From assembly GCF_004402045.1 (NCBI RefSeq), contig NZ_SOMG01000023.1, forward strand, positions 124,001 through 188,000: DNA of 64,000 bases. Reading direction: 5' to 3'. The DNA is from Lelliottia nimipressuralis (GTDB lineage: Bacteria; Pseudomonadota; Gammaproteobacteria; Enterobacterales; Enterobacteriaceae). Positions 1-8,840 of the stretch are shown here, in pieces. The translations under genes were made by a program, and so were the position numbers. The notes beneath the pieces were generated by a model. It made no database searches and had not been told where the DNA came from. It was given only the letters and a program-made list of their open reading frames with translations. Position 1 is the stretch's first letter. Every line of letters starts with the position of its first letter.

Positions 1-604
1 AGAAGGCCAGATAGGCTTCATGGCGACGCTTGCCGGTGGTGATGTCCGCGTGAGGAACGCCGAGGAAGCTGATGTGGCGATGGCCTTGGTCGTACAGGCG
101 CTGCATTAGGGTAATAATCGCCCCTTCATCGTCATAGCAGACGGACGCGAAGCCGTGGGCATCACGCGCCAGCAGCACCAGCGACGGCTGCCAGGGTTTC
201 AGCATCTCGTCTTTGATGCCGGTAAAGCCAAACAGCACCACGCCGTCAATGTTGCGCCGCTGGAGCATACCCAGATGCTCTTCAACCAGCTGCACAGAGA
301 ACTGGCTCTCCATCATGATCGGATCATAGCCCTGCTCGTAGAAGGCGGGCAGCATGGTCTGGACGGCGAGATTTTCGGAGAGCGAATCCAGACGCGAGAC
401 AATGATCGCGACAACTTTGTCACTCTGCCCGCGCATGGCGCGCGCGGAGCGGGAAGGCGAAAAGCCGTGCTGGTTCATGACCGCCTCAACGCGTTCGCGG
501 GTGCGTTCGCTGACACCACTTTCGTTGTTCAGCACGCGCGACACGGTGGATTTCCCCACGCCGCTTAAACGCGCGATGTCTTTAATCGTAAGGCGGTTCT
601 GCAT
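1..604 (-). CDS. treR: Trehalose operon repressor TreR (partial, C-terminus outside window)
   Basis: LacI-family repressor of the trehalose genes treBC, known from E. coli to respond to trehalose-6-phosphate. The visible protein starts MQNRLTIKDIARLSGVGKS, an N-terminal LacI helix-turn-helix with hinge (residues about 5-60), followed by the start of the periplasmic-binding-protein-like sensor domain. The start is the ATG at 602-604 on the minus strand, which gives the conserved family N-terminus. Its position divergent from mgtA is the standard enterobacterial order and supports the name. About 200 codons are visible; the rest lies left of base 1. Confidence 0.93.
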   Translation of the reverse strand, partial: MQNRLTIKDIARLSGVGKSTVSRVLNNESGVSERTRERVEAVMNQHGFSPSRSARAMRGQSDKVVAIIVSRLDSLSENLAVQTMLPAFYEQGYDPIMMESQFSVQLVEEHLGMLQRRNIDGVVLFGFTGIKDEMLKPWQPSLVLLARDAHGFASVCYDDEGAIITLMQRLYDQGHRHISFLGVPHADITTGKRRHEAYLAF

Positions 605-681
605 GCTGTATTCCCTGTAACAACGACAAAGTGGTCAATTGAGCCTAATGCTATAGCGCGATTTCGCTATGGGCAAAGTCT

Positions 682-716
682 GGTTTACGTTCGGTTTATT
701 TGCGTGGGGTTATAAT
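682..716 (+). promoter_or_regulatory. PhoP box and -10 element of the mgtL-mgtA promoter
   Basis: A perfect direct repeat GGTTTA-N5-GGTTTA (682-687 and 693-698) is followed 12 bases later by TATAAT (711-716). This is the known architecture of PhoP-activated promoters, where the PhoP box replaces the -35 element. Transcription should start near 723, leaving a leader of about 270 bases before mgtA. Low Mg2+ sensed by PhoQ is therefore the expected inducer. Confidence 0.9.
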
Positions 717-797
717 ACCGTCCGATGCGCCACGAACGGTATGGATAAATCCTTATACTGCGTGGCGAAACCTGACTTTTTACTTACCGGAGGCCAC

Positions 798-851
798 ATG
801 GATCCCGATCCCACACCTCTCCTGAACGGGAGAATGCGTTCTATCCGGTAA
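798..851 (+). CDS. mgtL: mgtA leader peptide MgtL
   Basis: A 17-codon frame, MDPDPTPLLNGRMRSIR, preceded by CCGGAGG (787-793). It matches the proline-rich N-terminus of E. coli MgtL (EPDPTPLP) and sits at the same place in the mgtA leader. In E. coli and Salmonella, translation through its Pro codons couples proline and Mg2+ status to mgtA expression: slow translation there promotes readthrough. Three Pro codons (residues 3, 5 and 7) are visible. Too short for ordinary gene callers. Confidence 0.85.
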   Translation: MDPDPTPLLNGRMRSIR

Positions 852-962
852 GCCAGCCTGTTGCTGACTCACCGGTGATGTGAGGCAGCAACGTCATAAA
901 CGTTCCTGCTTGAAAAATTGAGTGCCTCTCAGGTACGGCTTTGCCACGCCTGAAGGAATGCT

Positions 963-987
963 GCATCCGCGTTTGCGGATGCGGAGG
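963..987 (+). promoter_or_regulatory. Hairpin abutting the mgtA Shine-Dalgarno site
   Basis: A perfect 8-bp stem GCATCCGC / GCGGATGC with a GTTT loop (963-982) is followed immediately by GGAGG (983-987), with the mgtA ATG at 995. The stem touches the ribosome site, so its folding could limit ribosome entry. The spacing also decides the start: GGAGG is only 1 base from the ATG at 989 but 7 bases from that at 995. Confidence 0.6.
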
Positions 988-994
988 AATGACT

Positions 995-3703
995 ATGTTT
1001 AAAAATATTACCCGTCAGCTGCAGGCGCTGCTGAGCCGCCACCTGCCACACCGTCTTGTTCAGCGCGACCCGCTGCCCAATGGCAAAAACATGGCGGGCG
1101 CCGCGATCCCCGCGTCCCTGACCGAGCGCTGCCTGAACGTGGCGGCGATGGATGAAAACGAAGTCTGGCGCGCCTTTGGCGGCCACCCGGAAGGGCTGAA
1201 CGCGACAGAAGTCGAAAAAATCCGCGCCGTGCATGGCGATAACCAGATCCCGGCGCAAAAACCGTCTCCGTGGTGGGTGCATCTCTGGCTCTGCTACCGC
1301 AACCCGTTCAACCTGCTGCTGACCGTTCTCGGCCTTATCTCATATGCCACGGAAGATCTGTTTGCCGCAGGGGTGATTGCCCTGATGGTGGGCATTTCCA
1401 CGCTGCTGAACTTTATCCAGGAAGCCCGCTCCACCAAAGCGGCAGACGCCCTGAAGGCGATGGTCAGCAACACGGCAACCGTTTCGCGCGTGATTAACGA
1501 TCTCGGCGAAAACGCCTGGGTGGAGCTGCCCATCGACCAGCTGGTACCGGGCGATCTGGTGAAGCTGGCGGCGGGAGATATGATCCCGGCGGATTTACGC
1601 ATCATTCAGGCACGCGATCTGTTCGTCGCGCAGGCTTCCCTGACCGGGGAATCCCTGCCGGTTGAAAAGGTGGCGCGCAGCCGCGATCCGCAGCAGATGA
1701 ACCCGCTAGAATGCGACACCCTGTGCTTTATGGGCACCACGGTGGTCAGCGGTACGGCGCAGGCGATTGTCACCGCCACCGGGGGCAACACCTGGTTTGG
1801 TCAGCTTGCCGGACGCGTCAGCGAGCAGGAGAGCGAACCCAATGCCTTCCAGAAAGGGATTGGCCGCGTCAGCATGCTGCTGATCCGCTTTATGATGGTG
1901 ATGACGCCGATCGTGCTGCTGATCAACGGCTACACCAAAGGCGACTGGTGGGAAGCGGCGCTGTTTGCGCTCTCCGTGGCCGTCGGCTTAACGCCGGAAA
2001 TGCTGCCGATGATTGTCACCTCCACGCTGGCGCGCGGGGCGGTCAAACTGTCCAAACAAAAGGTGATCGTCAAACACCTCGACGCCATTCAAAACTTTGG
2101 CGCGATGGACATCCTCTGCACCGATAAAACCGGCACGCTGACGCAGGATAAAATCGTGCTGGAGAACCACACCGATATCTCCGGCAAAACCAGCGAGCGC
2201 GTGCTGCACAGCGCGTGGCTGAACAGCCATTACCAGACCGGGCTGAAAAACCTGCTCGACGTCGCGGTGCTGGAAGGGGTGGATGAAGAGTCGGCCCGCA
2301 CGCTCTCCGGACGCTGGCAGAAGGTGGATGAGATCCCGTTCGACTTCGAGCGCCGCCGTATGTCGGTGGTGGTGAGCGAGCAGCAGGACGTCCACCAGCT
2401 GATCTGCAAAGGGGCGCTGCAGGAGATCCTGAACGTGTCGACGCAGGTGCGCTATAACGGCGACATCGTGCCGCTGGACGACACCATGCTGCGCCGCATC
2501 AAGCGCGTTACCGACAACCTGAACCGTCAGGGGCTGCGCGTAGTGGCGGTCGCGAGCAAGTTCCTGCCCGCGCGCGAGGGGGACTATCAGCGTATCGACG
2601 AATCCGATCTGATCCTCGAGGGTTACATCGCCTTCCTCGATCCGCCGAAAGAGACCACCGCACCGGCGCTGAAAGCGCTGAAGGCGAGCGGTATTACTGT
2701 CAAAATCCTGACCGGTGACAGCGAGCTGGTAGCGGCCAAAGTGTGCCACGAAGTGGGGCTGGACGCGGGCGATGTGGTGGTGGGGAGCGATATTGAGCAC
2801 CTCTCCGATGACGAGCTGGCGAAGCTTGCCCAGCGTACCACGCTGTTTGCCCGGCTGACGCCGATGCACAAAGAGCGCATTGTCACCCTGCTCAAGCGAG
2901 AAGGGCACGTGGTGGGCTTTATGGGTGACGGCATCAACGATGCGCCTGCGCTGCGTGCGGCGGATATTGGTATCTCCGTGGACGGCGCGGTGGATATCGC
3001 CCGCGAAGCGGCAGATATCATCCTGCTGGAAAAGAGCCTGATGGTGCTGGAGGAGGGCGTGATTGAAGGACGTCGCACCTTCGCCAACATGCTCAAGTAC
3101 ATCAAGATGACCGCCAGCTCCAACTTCGGTAACGTCTTCAGCGTGCTGGTGGCGAGCGCGTTTCTGCCGTTCCTACCGATGCTGCCGCTGCATCTGCTGA
3201 TCCAGAACCTGATGTACGATGTCTCTCAGGTGGCGATCCCGTTTGATAACGTCGACGACGAGCAGATCCAGAAGCCGCAGCACTGGAACCCGGCGGATCT
3301 CGGGCGCTTTATGCTGTTCTTTGGCCCGATCAGCTCCATCTTCGACATCCTGACCTTCTGCCTGATGTGGTTTGTGTTCCACGCCAACACCCCGGAACAT
3401 CAGACTCTGTTCCAGTCCGGCTGGTTCGTGGTGGGACTGCTGTCGCAAACGCTGATTGTGCATATGATCCGCACCCGCCGCATTCCGTTCATCCAGAGCC
3501 GTGCCGCGTGGCCGCTGATTGTGATGACGGGGATTGTGATGGCGCTCGGCATCGCGCTGCCGTTCTCACCGCTGGCAAGTTACCTGCAGCTGCAGGCGCT
3601 GCCGCTGAGCTACTTCCCGTGGCTGGTGGCGATCCTCGCAGGCTATATGGTGCTGACCCAGATGGTGAAAGGGTTCTATGCGCGTCGGTATGGGTGGCAG
3701 TAA
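995..3703 (+). CDS. mgtA: Magnesium-transporting P-type ATPase MgtA
   Basis: Inner-membrane P3-type ATPase that imports Mg2+ with ATP hydrolysis. 902 residues, as for the family (E. coli 898). Visible marks: the actuator motif SLTGES near residue 213, the phosphorylation motif DKTGTLT near 376, the hinge motif GDGINDAP near 643, and hydrophobic segments after about residue 90, around 290-340 and in the last 220 residues. The start at 995 (MFKNIT) is chosen by Shine-Dalgarno spacing and family N-termini. It is controlled by the PhoP box and mgtL leader upstream, and followed by a REP hairpin. Confidence 0.97.
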   Translation: MFKNITRQLQALLSRHLPHRLVQRDPLPNGKNMAGAAIPASLTERCLNVAAMDENEVWRAFGGHPEGLNATEVEKIRAVHGDNQIPAQKPSPWWVHLWLCYRNPFNLLLTVLGLISYATEDLFAAGVIALMVGISTLLNFIQEARSTKAADALKAMVSNTATVSRVINDLGENAWVELPIDQLVPGDLVKLAAGDMIPADLRIIQARDLFVAQASLTGESLPVEKVARSRDPQQMNPLECDTLCFMGTTVVSGTAQAIVTATGGNTWFGQLAGRVSEQESEPNAFQKGIGRVSMLLIRFMMVMTPIVLLINGYTKGDWWEAALFALSVAVGLTPEMLPMIVTSTLARGAVKLSKQKVIVKHLDAIQNFGAMDILCTDKTGTLTQDKIVLENHTDISGKTSERVLHSAWLNSHYQTGLKNLLDVAVLEGVDEESARTLSGRWQKVDEIPFDFERRRMSVVVSEQQDVHQLICKGALQEILNVSTQVRYNGDIVPLDDTMLRRIKRVTDNLNRQGLRVVAVASKFLPAREGDYQRIDESDLILEGYIAFLDPPKETTAPALKALKASGITVKILTGDSELVAAKVCHEVGLDAGDVVVGSDIEHLSDDELAKLAQRTTLFARLTPMHKERIVTLLKREGHVVGFMGDGINDAPALRAADIGISVDGAVDIAREAADIILLEKSLMVLEEGVIEGRRTFANMLKYIKMTASSNFGNVFSVLVASAFLPFLPMLPLHLLIQNLMYDVSQVAIPFDNVDDEQIQKPQHWNPADLGRFMLFFGPISSIFDILTFCLMWFVFHANTPEHQTLFQSGWFVVGLLSQTLIVHMIRTRRIPFIQSRAAWPLIVMTGIVMALGIALPFSPLASYLQLQALPLSYFPWLVAILAGYMVLTQMVKGFYARRYGWQ

Positions 3704-3709
3704 CGGCAA

Positions 3710-3734
3710 GCCCGGTGGCGCAGCGCCACCGGGC
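3710..3734 (+). repeat. REP-type palindrome after mgtA
   Basis: A 10-bp perfect stem GCCCGGTGGC / GCCACCGGGC around GCAGC, seven bases after the mgtA stop. The sequence is the enterobacterial REP consensus type; related copies recur at 6245, 10540, 23550 and 57873. It may also stabilise the mgtA mRNA 3' end or weaken readthrough; there is no U-tract. Confidence 0.8.
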
Positions 3735-3856
3735 AATAGCTTTCCTCTCAAATTCAACAACCTGTGATCTCCGTCGGCGCATTCGCTTGACGACAAAATG
3801 AACGCATGTTAACAGAATGTTTTGCCTTTATTTGGCCCGTCAGATAAGGAACATTC

Positions 3857-6238
3857 ATGTTACGGTACAGTCTCTTAACCGCCGGGCTGATGCTCGGCGC
3901 GTCGGCGTTTGCCGCCCCGGCAGGCGATCTCCCTTTAATGCCCTGGCCCGCGAAGGTCGAACGCCCGACAACCCAGGGCGCGCTGGTGCTGAGCAACAAC
4001 GTATCCATTAGCGTCAGCGGGGACGATCTCGGTGACGCCGTCAATCGCCTGCGCCAGCGTATTGCCCTGCAAACGGGCTGGACGCTCCAGCCGCAGACTG
4101 AAAAGCCAGAGAAACCGACCATCCGCATTGCCATCGCCAAAAAGGTCAAACCGCAGCCGCTGCCTGACAGCGACGAAAGCTATAAGCTGACGGTGGACGC
4201 CAACGGGGTGAATATCTCCGCCAACACCCGTTTCGGTGCATTGCGCGCTATAGAAACCCTGCTCCAGCTGGTGCAGAACGGTGCGGAAAATAGCTCGCTT
4301 CCGTGGGTCTCTATTGAGGATTCCCCACGCTTCCCGTGGCGCGGGCTGCTGCTGGATTCGGCGCGCCACTTCATCCCGCTGCCGGACATCAAGCGGCAGA
4401 TTGACGGCATGGCGGCCGCCAAACTTAACGTGCTGCACTGGCATCTGACCGACGATCAGGGCTGGCGCTTCAGCTCGACGCGCTATCCAAAGCTGACCCA
4501 GCTTGCCAGCGACGGGCTGTTCTACACGCCGGAACAGATGCGCGAGGTCGTGCGTTACGCCACCGAGCGCGGCATCCGCGTGGTGCCGGAGATCGACATG
4601 CCGGGCCACGCCTCGGCAATTGCCGTGGCCTATCGCGAGCTGATGAGCGCGCCGGGGCCGTATCAGATGGAGCGACACTGGGGCGTGCTGAAGCCGGTGC
4701 TGGATCCGACAAAAGCGGCAACCTATGCGTTTGCTGAGGCGATGGTCAGCGAACTGGCGGCGATCTTCCCCGATCCGTATCTGCATATCGGCGGCGATGA
4801 GGTCGACGACTCCCAGTGGAAAGCGAACCCCGCCATTCAGCAATTTATGCGCGATAAGAAGCTTGCTGACAGCCATGCGCTGCAGGCTTACTTCAACCGC
4901 AAGCTGGAAACGATCCTCGAGAAACACCACCGGCAGATGGTCGGCTGGGACGAGATCTACCATCCCGATCTGCCAAAAAGCATTCTGATCCAGTCCTGGC
5001 AGGGGCAGGACGCGCTGGGGCAGGTGGCGCAGAACGGCTACAAGGGCATTCTGTCGACCGGTTTTTATCTCGACCAGCCGCAGTCCACCGCCTATCACTA
5101 CCGCAACGAGATTGTCCCGCAGGGGCTGAACGGCGTGGACGTGATAGCGGACACCGACAGCGCCCAGAGCTGGGCCTTCTCTATGCCGCGCCTGAAAGGC
5201 AAGTCGGTAGAGGGGAGCTTCACGCTGGTGAAAGGGGATGCCGGCTGGCGCGGGTTTATTGATTTTGCCGGCAAATCCCGTCGTGCGGTGCAGGATATTG
5301 AATGGCGCGATGACAGCCAGGTGACCTTTACCGTCGACACCTGGATGGGCGAAACGCGCCCCGTGGTGTCGGTGAATAACGATACCCTCACCGGCTACTT
5401 CCTGGTGGGGAACGTCCGCTATCCGATTAGCGGCACGCGCCTGGACGAAGTGCCGAAAGGCCTTCCGCCAGTCGTGCCGGATGTGGCGAACCAGGCCAAC
5501 CTGCTCGGCGGCGAAGCCGCGCTGTGGGCGGAAAACGTGGTCGCGCCGGTGCTGGATATCCGCCTGTGGCCGCGCACTTTTGCGGTGGCGGAGCGCCTGT
5601 GGTCCGCGCAGGACGTCAACGATGTCGACAACATGTACACCCGCCTGCAGGCGATGGACAGCTGGTCAGCGGTGTCGGTCGGGCTGCAGCAGCATACCCA
5701 GCAGCAGGTGCAGTTCACGCGCCTTGCGGGCAATGCCGATACGCTGCCGCTGCAAATCCTCGCGCAGGCAGTTGAGCCGGCGCAGTATTACACCCGTCAG
5801 CACCTCAAGTTCCAGGCCGGAAACTACCATCAGTTTGAGCCGCTCAACCGCTTCGCGGATGCGCTGAACGCCGAAAGCGCCACCGTGCGGCAGATGAACA
5901 AATGGGCTGACCGTCTGGTGAGCGACGCAGAAGACGCGGAAAGCGCCGAGGCGCTGCGCCACGTCTTTACCCGCTGGCAAAGCAACACCAGCGATGCGCT
6001 GGCGTTAAGCGAAAACAGCTATCAGCTGAAGGCGATCAAACCGGTGATTCAGGAGGTCGACAAGCTTTCGTCGATTGGCCTGCGGCTCACCGATCTGGTG
6101 GCACGTCAGGGCACGCTGGACGATAAAGAAATAGCGTCGATTCAGAGCGAGCTGGATAACGCGGCGAAGGTGCAGGACGAGGTGGTGATTGCGGCAGTGT
6201 ACCCGCTGGAGACGCTGCTCAGAGCGACGCGGAATTAG
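3857..6238 (+). CDS. Beta-N-acetylhexosaminidase, GH20
   Basis: Exported or periplasmic enzyme releasing N-acetylglucosamine from chito-oligosaccharides. It begins with a signal peptide (LLTAGLMLGASAFAA, cleavage probably near residue 20), then the GH20b domain and the GH20 catalytic barrel. The catalytic pair is visible in HIGGDEVD (Asp314-Glu315), with HWHLTDDQGWR upstream lining the active site. 793 residues is usual for large bacterial GH20 enzymes. Together with the convergent LPMO gene it forms a chitin-breakdown pair between mgtA and ridA, an interval that in E. coli K-12 lacks these genes. Exact substrate range is inferred. Confidence 0.92.
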   Translation: MLRYSLLTAGLMLGASAFAAPAGDLPLMPWPAKVERPTTQGALVLSNNVSISVSGDDLGDAVNRLRQRIALQTGWTLQPQTEKPEKPTIRIAIAKKVKPQPLPDSDESYKLTVDANGVNISANTRFGALRAIETLLQLVQNGAENSSLPWVSIEDSPRFPWRGLLLDSARHFIPLPDIKRQIDGMAAAKLNVLHWHLTDDQGWRFSSTRYPKLTQLASDGLFYTPEQMREVVRYATERGIRVVPEIDMPGHASAIAVAYRELMSAPGPYQMERHWGVLKPVLDPTKAATYAFAEAMVSELAAIFPDPYLHIGGDEVDDSQWKANPAIQQFMRDKKLADSHALQAYFNRKLETILEKHHRQMVGWDEIYHPDLPKSILIQSWQGQDALGQVAQNGYKGILSTGFYLDQPQSTAYHYRNEIVPQGLNGVDVIADTDSAQSWAFSMPRLKGKSVEGSFTLVKGDAGWRGFIDFAGKSRRAVQDIEWRDDSQVTFTVDTWMGETRPVVSVNNDTLTGYFLVGNVRYPISGTRLDEVPKGLPPVVPDVANQANLLGGEAALWAENVVAPVLDIRLWPRTFAVAERLWSAQDVNDVDNMYTRLQAMDSWSAVSVGLQQHTQQQVQFTRLAGNADTLPLQILAQAVEPAQYYTRQHLKFQAGNYHQFEPLNRFADALNAESATVRQMNKWADRLVSDAEDAESAEALRHVFTRWQSNTSDALALSENSYQLKAIKPVIQEVDKLSSIGLRLTDLVARQGTLDDKEIASIQSELDNAAKVQDEVVIAAVYPLETLLRATRN

Positions 6239-6244
6239 TAAAAA

Positions 6245-6315
6245 TGCCCGGTGGCGCTACGCTTACCGGGCCTACGTAACGTGTAGGCCCGGCAAACGCA
6301 GTGCCGCCGGGCATG
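6245..6315. repeat. Pair of inverted REP units (BIME)
   Basis: Two REP units in opposite orientation: TGCCCGGTGGCGCTACGC with its partner ACCGGGCCTAC, then GTAGGCCCGGCAAACGCA with its partner TGCCGCCGGGCA. They separate the convergent hexosaminidase and LPMO genes and may act as a bidirectional mRNA-end structure. Confidence 0.8.
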
Positions 6316-6323
6316 AAGGCGTC

Positions 6324-7775
6324 TCAGTTCTTAAGAACCCACGCCTCTTTCCATGCTGAACCCGCACCCGGCTCAAACTGGGTGGCATGTTTACTCCACT
6401 GCATGCAGTAGCCGCTGTATGGGAAAGGCTTACACTGGTAGGTCTTACCGTCTTTCGGCTGCAGCACCACGGTGCCGGCTTTGTACGACGCGATATTATC
6501 CGGGAAGATAAAGTCATGTTGACCGGAGTTGTCCGCCGCCGCTTCGCCTTCCAGCATCAGGTTCAGGACATCCTGCGCAAACAGCGTGCCGTCTTTGTTG
6601 GTGGCGTAGTACTTGAGCATGTGATGGCCCGCTTCAACGCCGGTTAGCGTCATGGTGACGTCCTGATTCGCGTTGTTCATCTCCTGCTTCAGATACCCTT
6701 TTTCCGCGCCGTGATGGTTCATGACGTGGGCTTCGAAATCGACGTTACCGTGGGTATTTACGTGGAAGGTCACGGTGGCGTTGCCCTGTTCGATTTTGCT
6801 GTACTGCAGGCCGGAGACGGCAATCGTCTCGTTAACCTCCGCTTTCTGCTCCTCATAAGAGATCGCAACAGATTTCAGCGTGCTGCCGTCTTTCACGTAG
6901 ACGCTGTTCGCGCCGTGAACCGGGCTAATCTCGCCGCCTTCATCCTTCACGCCGACGCGTACGTTCTGGTGCGCGGTGTTAATTTTCTGCGCCAGATCGT
7001 AAGACCACTGGTTGGCATCGCCCTGGGCGGCGGTGGCGATCGTCATGTCGGTGCGCATGGACGTGACTTCACCGTGAGCGTCGAAGAAGCGGGCAATGAC
7101 TTTATCGCCTGCGTTCAGGTTATTACCGGCAATCTGGCCGCTCAGGGTTTTGCTCCATTCGGAAACAACGCCCGGGGTTTCATCCGGCGTAACGTTGCCG
7201 CCGTTCCCAAAATCAACGTCAATGGCCTGGTAGAAACTGTTTGAGGTATCCGCAATTTCCCAGACGCCATAAATCACCTGGTAACCCGTGCGTGCCGGCA
7301 CATTACAGGTCATGGCTTTACGCATCTCAGGCGCCTGGCCATTTCCATTAACGGTACAGAACGGGGTTAATTCAAACTGATCGCGGGTCAGGGGCTTATT
7401 CGGATCCCAGTTTTGTCTGGTGATGTAATAACGCCAGTTGGTGGTTTTGTGCGGTGCGGTGTGGTACCAGACGAATTCATGCGCGCCTGCGGTCATTGGC
7501 GTTTTCGTCCAGGCGTTCATACTCTGTTTATCCAGCTGGGAGTAGTTAGCGATCCCCGCGCTGGCGAGCTGGCCGTCCGGCGGTAGCGCCCCCGTCGGGA
7601 AACCGGAGGTTTTCTCCACGCTCTGCGGTTCATACTGTACGGAACCGCAATCAATATTTTGACCGAGCTTACACATATAAGCGCGGCTGGCAGGTGATTC
7701 AATATAACCGTGCGCCAAAGCGGATGAAGCAACGGTCATCGTCGCTACCGCCAGCGCAATTTTTGATAATTTCAT
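6324..7775 (-). CDS. gbpA: GbpA-like chitin-active LPMO (AA10)
   Basis: Secreted copper-dependent lytic polysaccharide monooxygenase that cuts crystalline chitin and binds N-acetylglucosamine. The signal peptide ends ...SSALA, so the mature protein starts with His22, the first ligand of the copper histidine brace, in HGYIESPASR. The AA10 domain covers about residues 22-205 (FVWYHTAPH carries the second His), followed by GbpA-type middle domains and a C-terminal chitin-binding module with paired Cys (YQCKPFPYSGYC). The length of 483 residues fits the GbpA family of Vibrio and enterobacteria. It converges on the hexosaminidase gene, suggesting joint chitin use. Confidence 0.92.
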   Translation of the reverse strand: MKLSKIALAVATMTVASSALAHGYIESPASRAYMCKLGQNIDCGSVQYEPQSVEKTSGFPTGALPPDGQLASAGIANYSQLDKQSMNAWTKTPMTAGAHEFVWYHTAPHKTTNWRYYITRQNWDPNKPLTRDQFELTPFCTVNGNGQAPEMRKAMTCNVPARTGYQVIYGVWEIADTSNSFYQAIDVDFGNGGNVTPDETPGVVSEWSKTLSGQIAGNNLNAGDKVIARFFDAHGEVTSMRTDMTIATAAQGDANQWSYDLAQKINTAHQNVRVGVKDEGGEISPVHGANSVYVKDGSTLKSVAISYEEQKAEVNETIAVSGLQYSKIEQGNATVTFHVNTHGNVDFEAHVMNHHGAEKGYLKQEMNNANQDVTMTLTGVEAGHHMLKYYATNKDGTLFAQDVLNLMLEGEAAADNSGQHDFIFPDNIASYKAGTVVLQPKDGKTYQCKPFPYSGYCMQWSKHATQFEPGAGSAWKEAWVLKN

Positions 7776-7861
7776 TGTTAGTCCATTAATAATAAATATG
7801 CAGCTCGATGTTATTAATGGCGGGTGGGGGACGTCATGCTGTGGCGAGAGGAAAAATAGCC

Positions 7862-7890
7862 AAAAAAAATGGACAGCCGAGGCCGCCCAT
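7862..7890 (-). terminator. Rho-independent terminator of ridA
   Basis: On the minus strand ATGGGCGGC pairs with GCTGTCCAT (two G-U pairs) around CTCG, and is followed directly by eight T. It lies just past the ridA stop codon, so it ends the ridA or pyrBI-ridA transcript. Confidence 0.85.
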
Positions 7891-7906
7891 TATTTATTGA
7901 AATAAA

Positions 7907-8293
7907 TTAACGACGTACGGCAATCGCTTCGATTTCAATTTTCACGTCTTTTGGCAGACGTGCCACTTCCACGCAGGAGCGCGCCGGGAAGCTGGCATTG
8001 TGCTCGGTGAAGAACGCTTCGTAGGTGGCGTTAACGGTGGCGAAATCGTTCAGATCTTTCACGAAAACGGTGGTTTTCACGATATCGCCCACTTTCAGGC
8101 CCGCGGATTCCACGATAGCCTGCACGTTTTCCAGCGACTGACGCGCCTGTGCCGCTACATCTTCCGGCACCGCGCCGGTTTTTGGGTTCACCGGGATCTG
8201 ACCTGAAGTGATGATCATGCTGCCCAGATCAACGCCCTGAACGTAGGGGCCGATAGCCGCGGGTGCATTTTCCGTCGCGAGTACTTTGCTCAT
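7907..8293 (-). CDS. ridA: 2-iminobutanoate/2-iminopropanoate deaminase RidA
   Basis: Cytosolic trimeric enzyme that hydrolyses reactive enamine/imine intermediates made by PLP enzymes such as IlvA, protecting other PLP enzymes. 128 residues, the family length. Visible family marks: N-terminal IGPYVQ, SGQIPVNP, and the late motif FPARSCVEVARLP with the catalytic Arg. It is the gene after pyrI, as in E. coli. Because the preceding pyrI is on the same strand and a -10-like TATAAT lies before it, both readthrough and its own promoter are possible. Confidence 0.97.
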   Translation of the reverse strand: MSKVLATENAPAAIGPYVQGVDLGSMIITSGQIPVNPKTGAVPEDVAAQARQSLENVQAIVESAGLKVGDIVKTTVFVKDLNDFATVNATYEAFFTEHNASFPARSCVEVARLPKDVKIEIEAIAVRR

Positions 8294-8324
8294 GTTTTCT
8301 CCAGAATTACAGCGTTAAGAATGT

Positions 8325-8348
8325 TCCCGGCCATTATAACAGCCGGGA
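8325..8348 (-). promoter_or_regulatory. Inverted repeat with -10-like element before ridA
   Basis: TCCCGGC and GCCGGGA (8325-8331, 8342-8348) flank a minus-strand TATAAT (8333-8338). It could be the ridA promoter -10 inside an operator-like repeat, or a weak hairpin after pyrI. No U-tract follows, so a terminator is less likely. Confidence 0.4.
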
Positions 8349-8366
8349 TTTCATTACCAACCTCAA

Positions 8367-8828
8367 TTAGTTGGCCAGCACCACATAATGAGAAAACTCT
8401 TTTTCGCAGTATTTGCATTTGAGTGCGATGTCATCAGCGCGTTTTTTCACTGCAAAGCTGGAGGACACCGGCTCAGCGTGGCTGATGCAGTTGCTGTTCG
8501 GGCAGACCAGCACGCTCTCAATGCGATCCGGCAGGCTCGGACGGGATTTGCCGACCACTTCATACTCGTCGATGCGGTTGACGGTGGCCTCCGGCGCGTA
8601 CAGCGACAGCTGGTTGACCTGCTCGTCGGTCAGGAAGGTATTCTCAATTTTGATCAGATCCTTGCGGCCCATCTCGCCTGAAGGCAGGTTCAGGCCGATG
8701 GTGATGCGCTGGTCGGTTTCGGTCAGTTTGAACAGCGTCAGCAGCTTAAAGCCCACCTGCGCAGGGATGTGGTCAATCACGGTGCCACGCTTGATGGCTT
8801 CAACCTGGAGTTTGTTATCGTGTGTCAT
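8367..8828 (-). CDS. pyrI: Aspartate carbamoyltransferase regulatory chain PyrI
   Basis: Regulatory subunit of ATCase; binds CTP/UTP and ATP and holds catalytic trimers together through a zinc site. 153 residues, starting [20 protein letters not shown]. The four zinc Cys are visible in CPNSNC and CKYC in the C-terminal domain. An ATG two codons upstream (8834) is only 2 bases from AAGGGG, whereas 8828 has normal spacing and the conserved N-terminus, so 8828 is chosen. It follows pyrB by 12 bases in the pyrBI operon. Confidence 0.96.
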   Translation of the reverse strand: MTHDNKLQVEAIKRGTVIDHIPAQVGFKLLTLFKLTETDQRITIGLNLPSGEMGRKDLIKIENTFLTDEQVNQLSLYAPEATVNRIDEYEVVGKSRPSLPDRIESVLVCPNSNCISHAEPVSSSFAVKKRADDIALKCKYCEKEFSHYVVLAN

Positions 8829-8840
8829 GGTCATTTCCCC

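Larger units (their letters stand above)
723..994 (+). promoter_or_regulatory. mgtA 5' leader (Mg2+/proline-responsive leader region)
   Basis: An untranslated leader of about 270 bases lies between the predicted start of transcription and mgtA. In Salmonella and E. coli this leader senses Mg2+ and translation of mgtL to control readthrough into mgtA. Here it contains the mgtL frame (798-851), several GC-rich complementary segments and a strong terminal hairpin just before the mgtA ribosome site. The leader role is by homology of position and of mgtL; the switching structures were not folded. Confidence 0.75.

Noticed and set aside
669..797. Longer start for mgtL
   Set aside because: It would begin upstream of the PhoP box and promoter; only the 17-codon frame has a ribosome site and family match.
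1988..2908. 306-codon antisense frame in mgtA
   Set aside because: Lies wholly inside conserved mgtA coding sequence and has no independent support.
3935..5098. 387-codon open frame antisense to the GH20 gene
   Set aside because: Mirror of a high-GC coding frame; no ribosome site, no motifs, and the sense strand carries a full GH20 enzyme.
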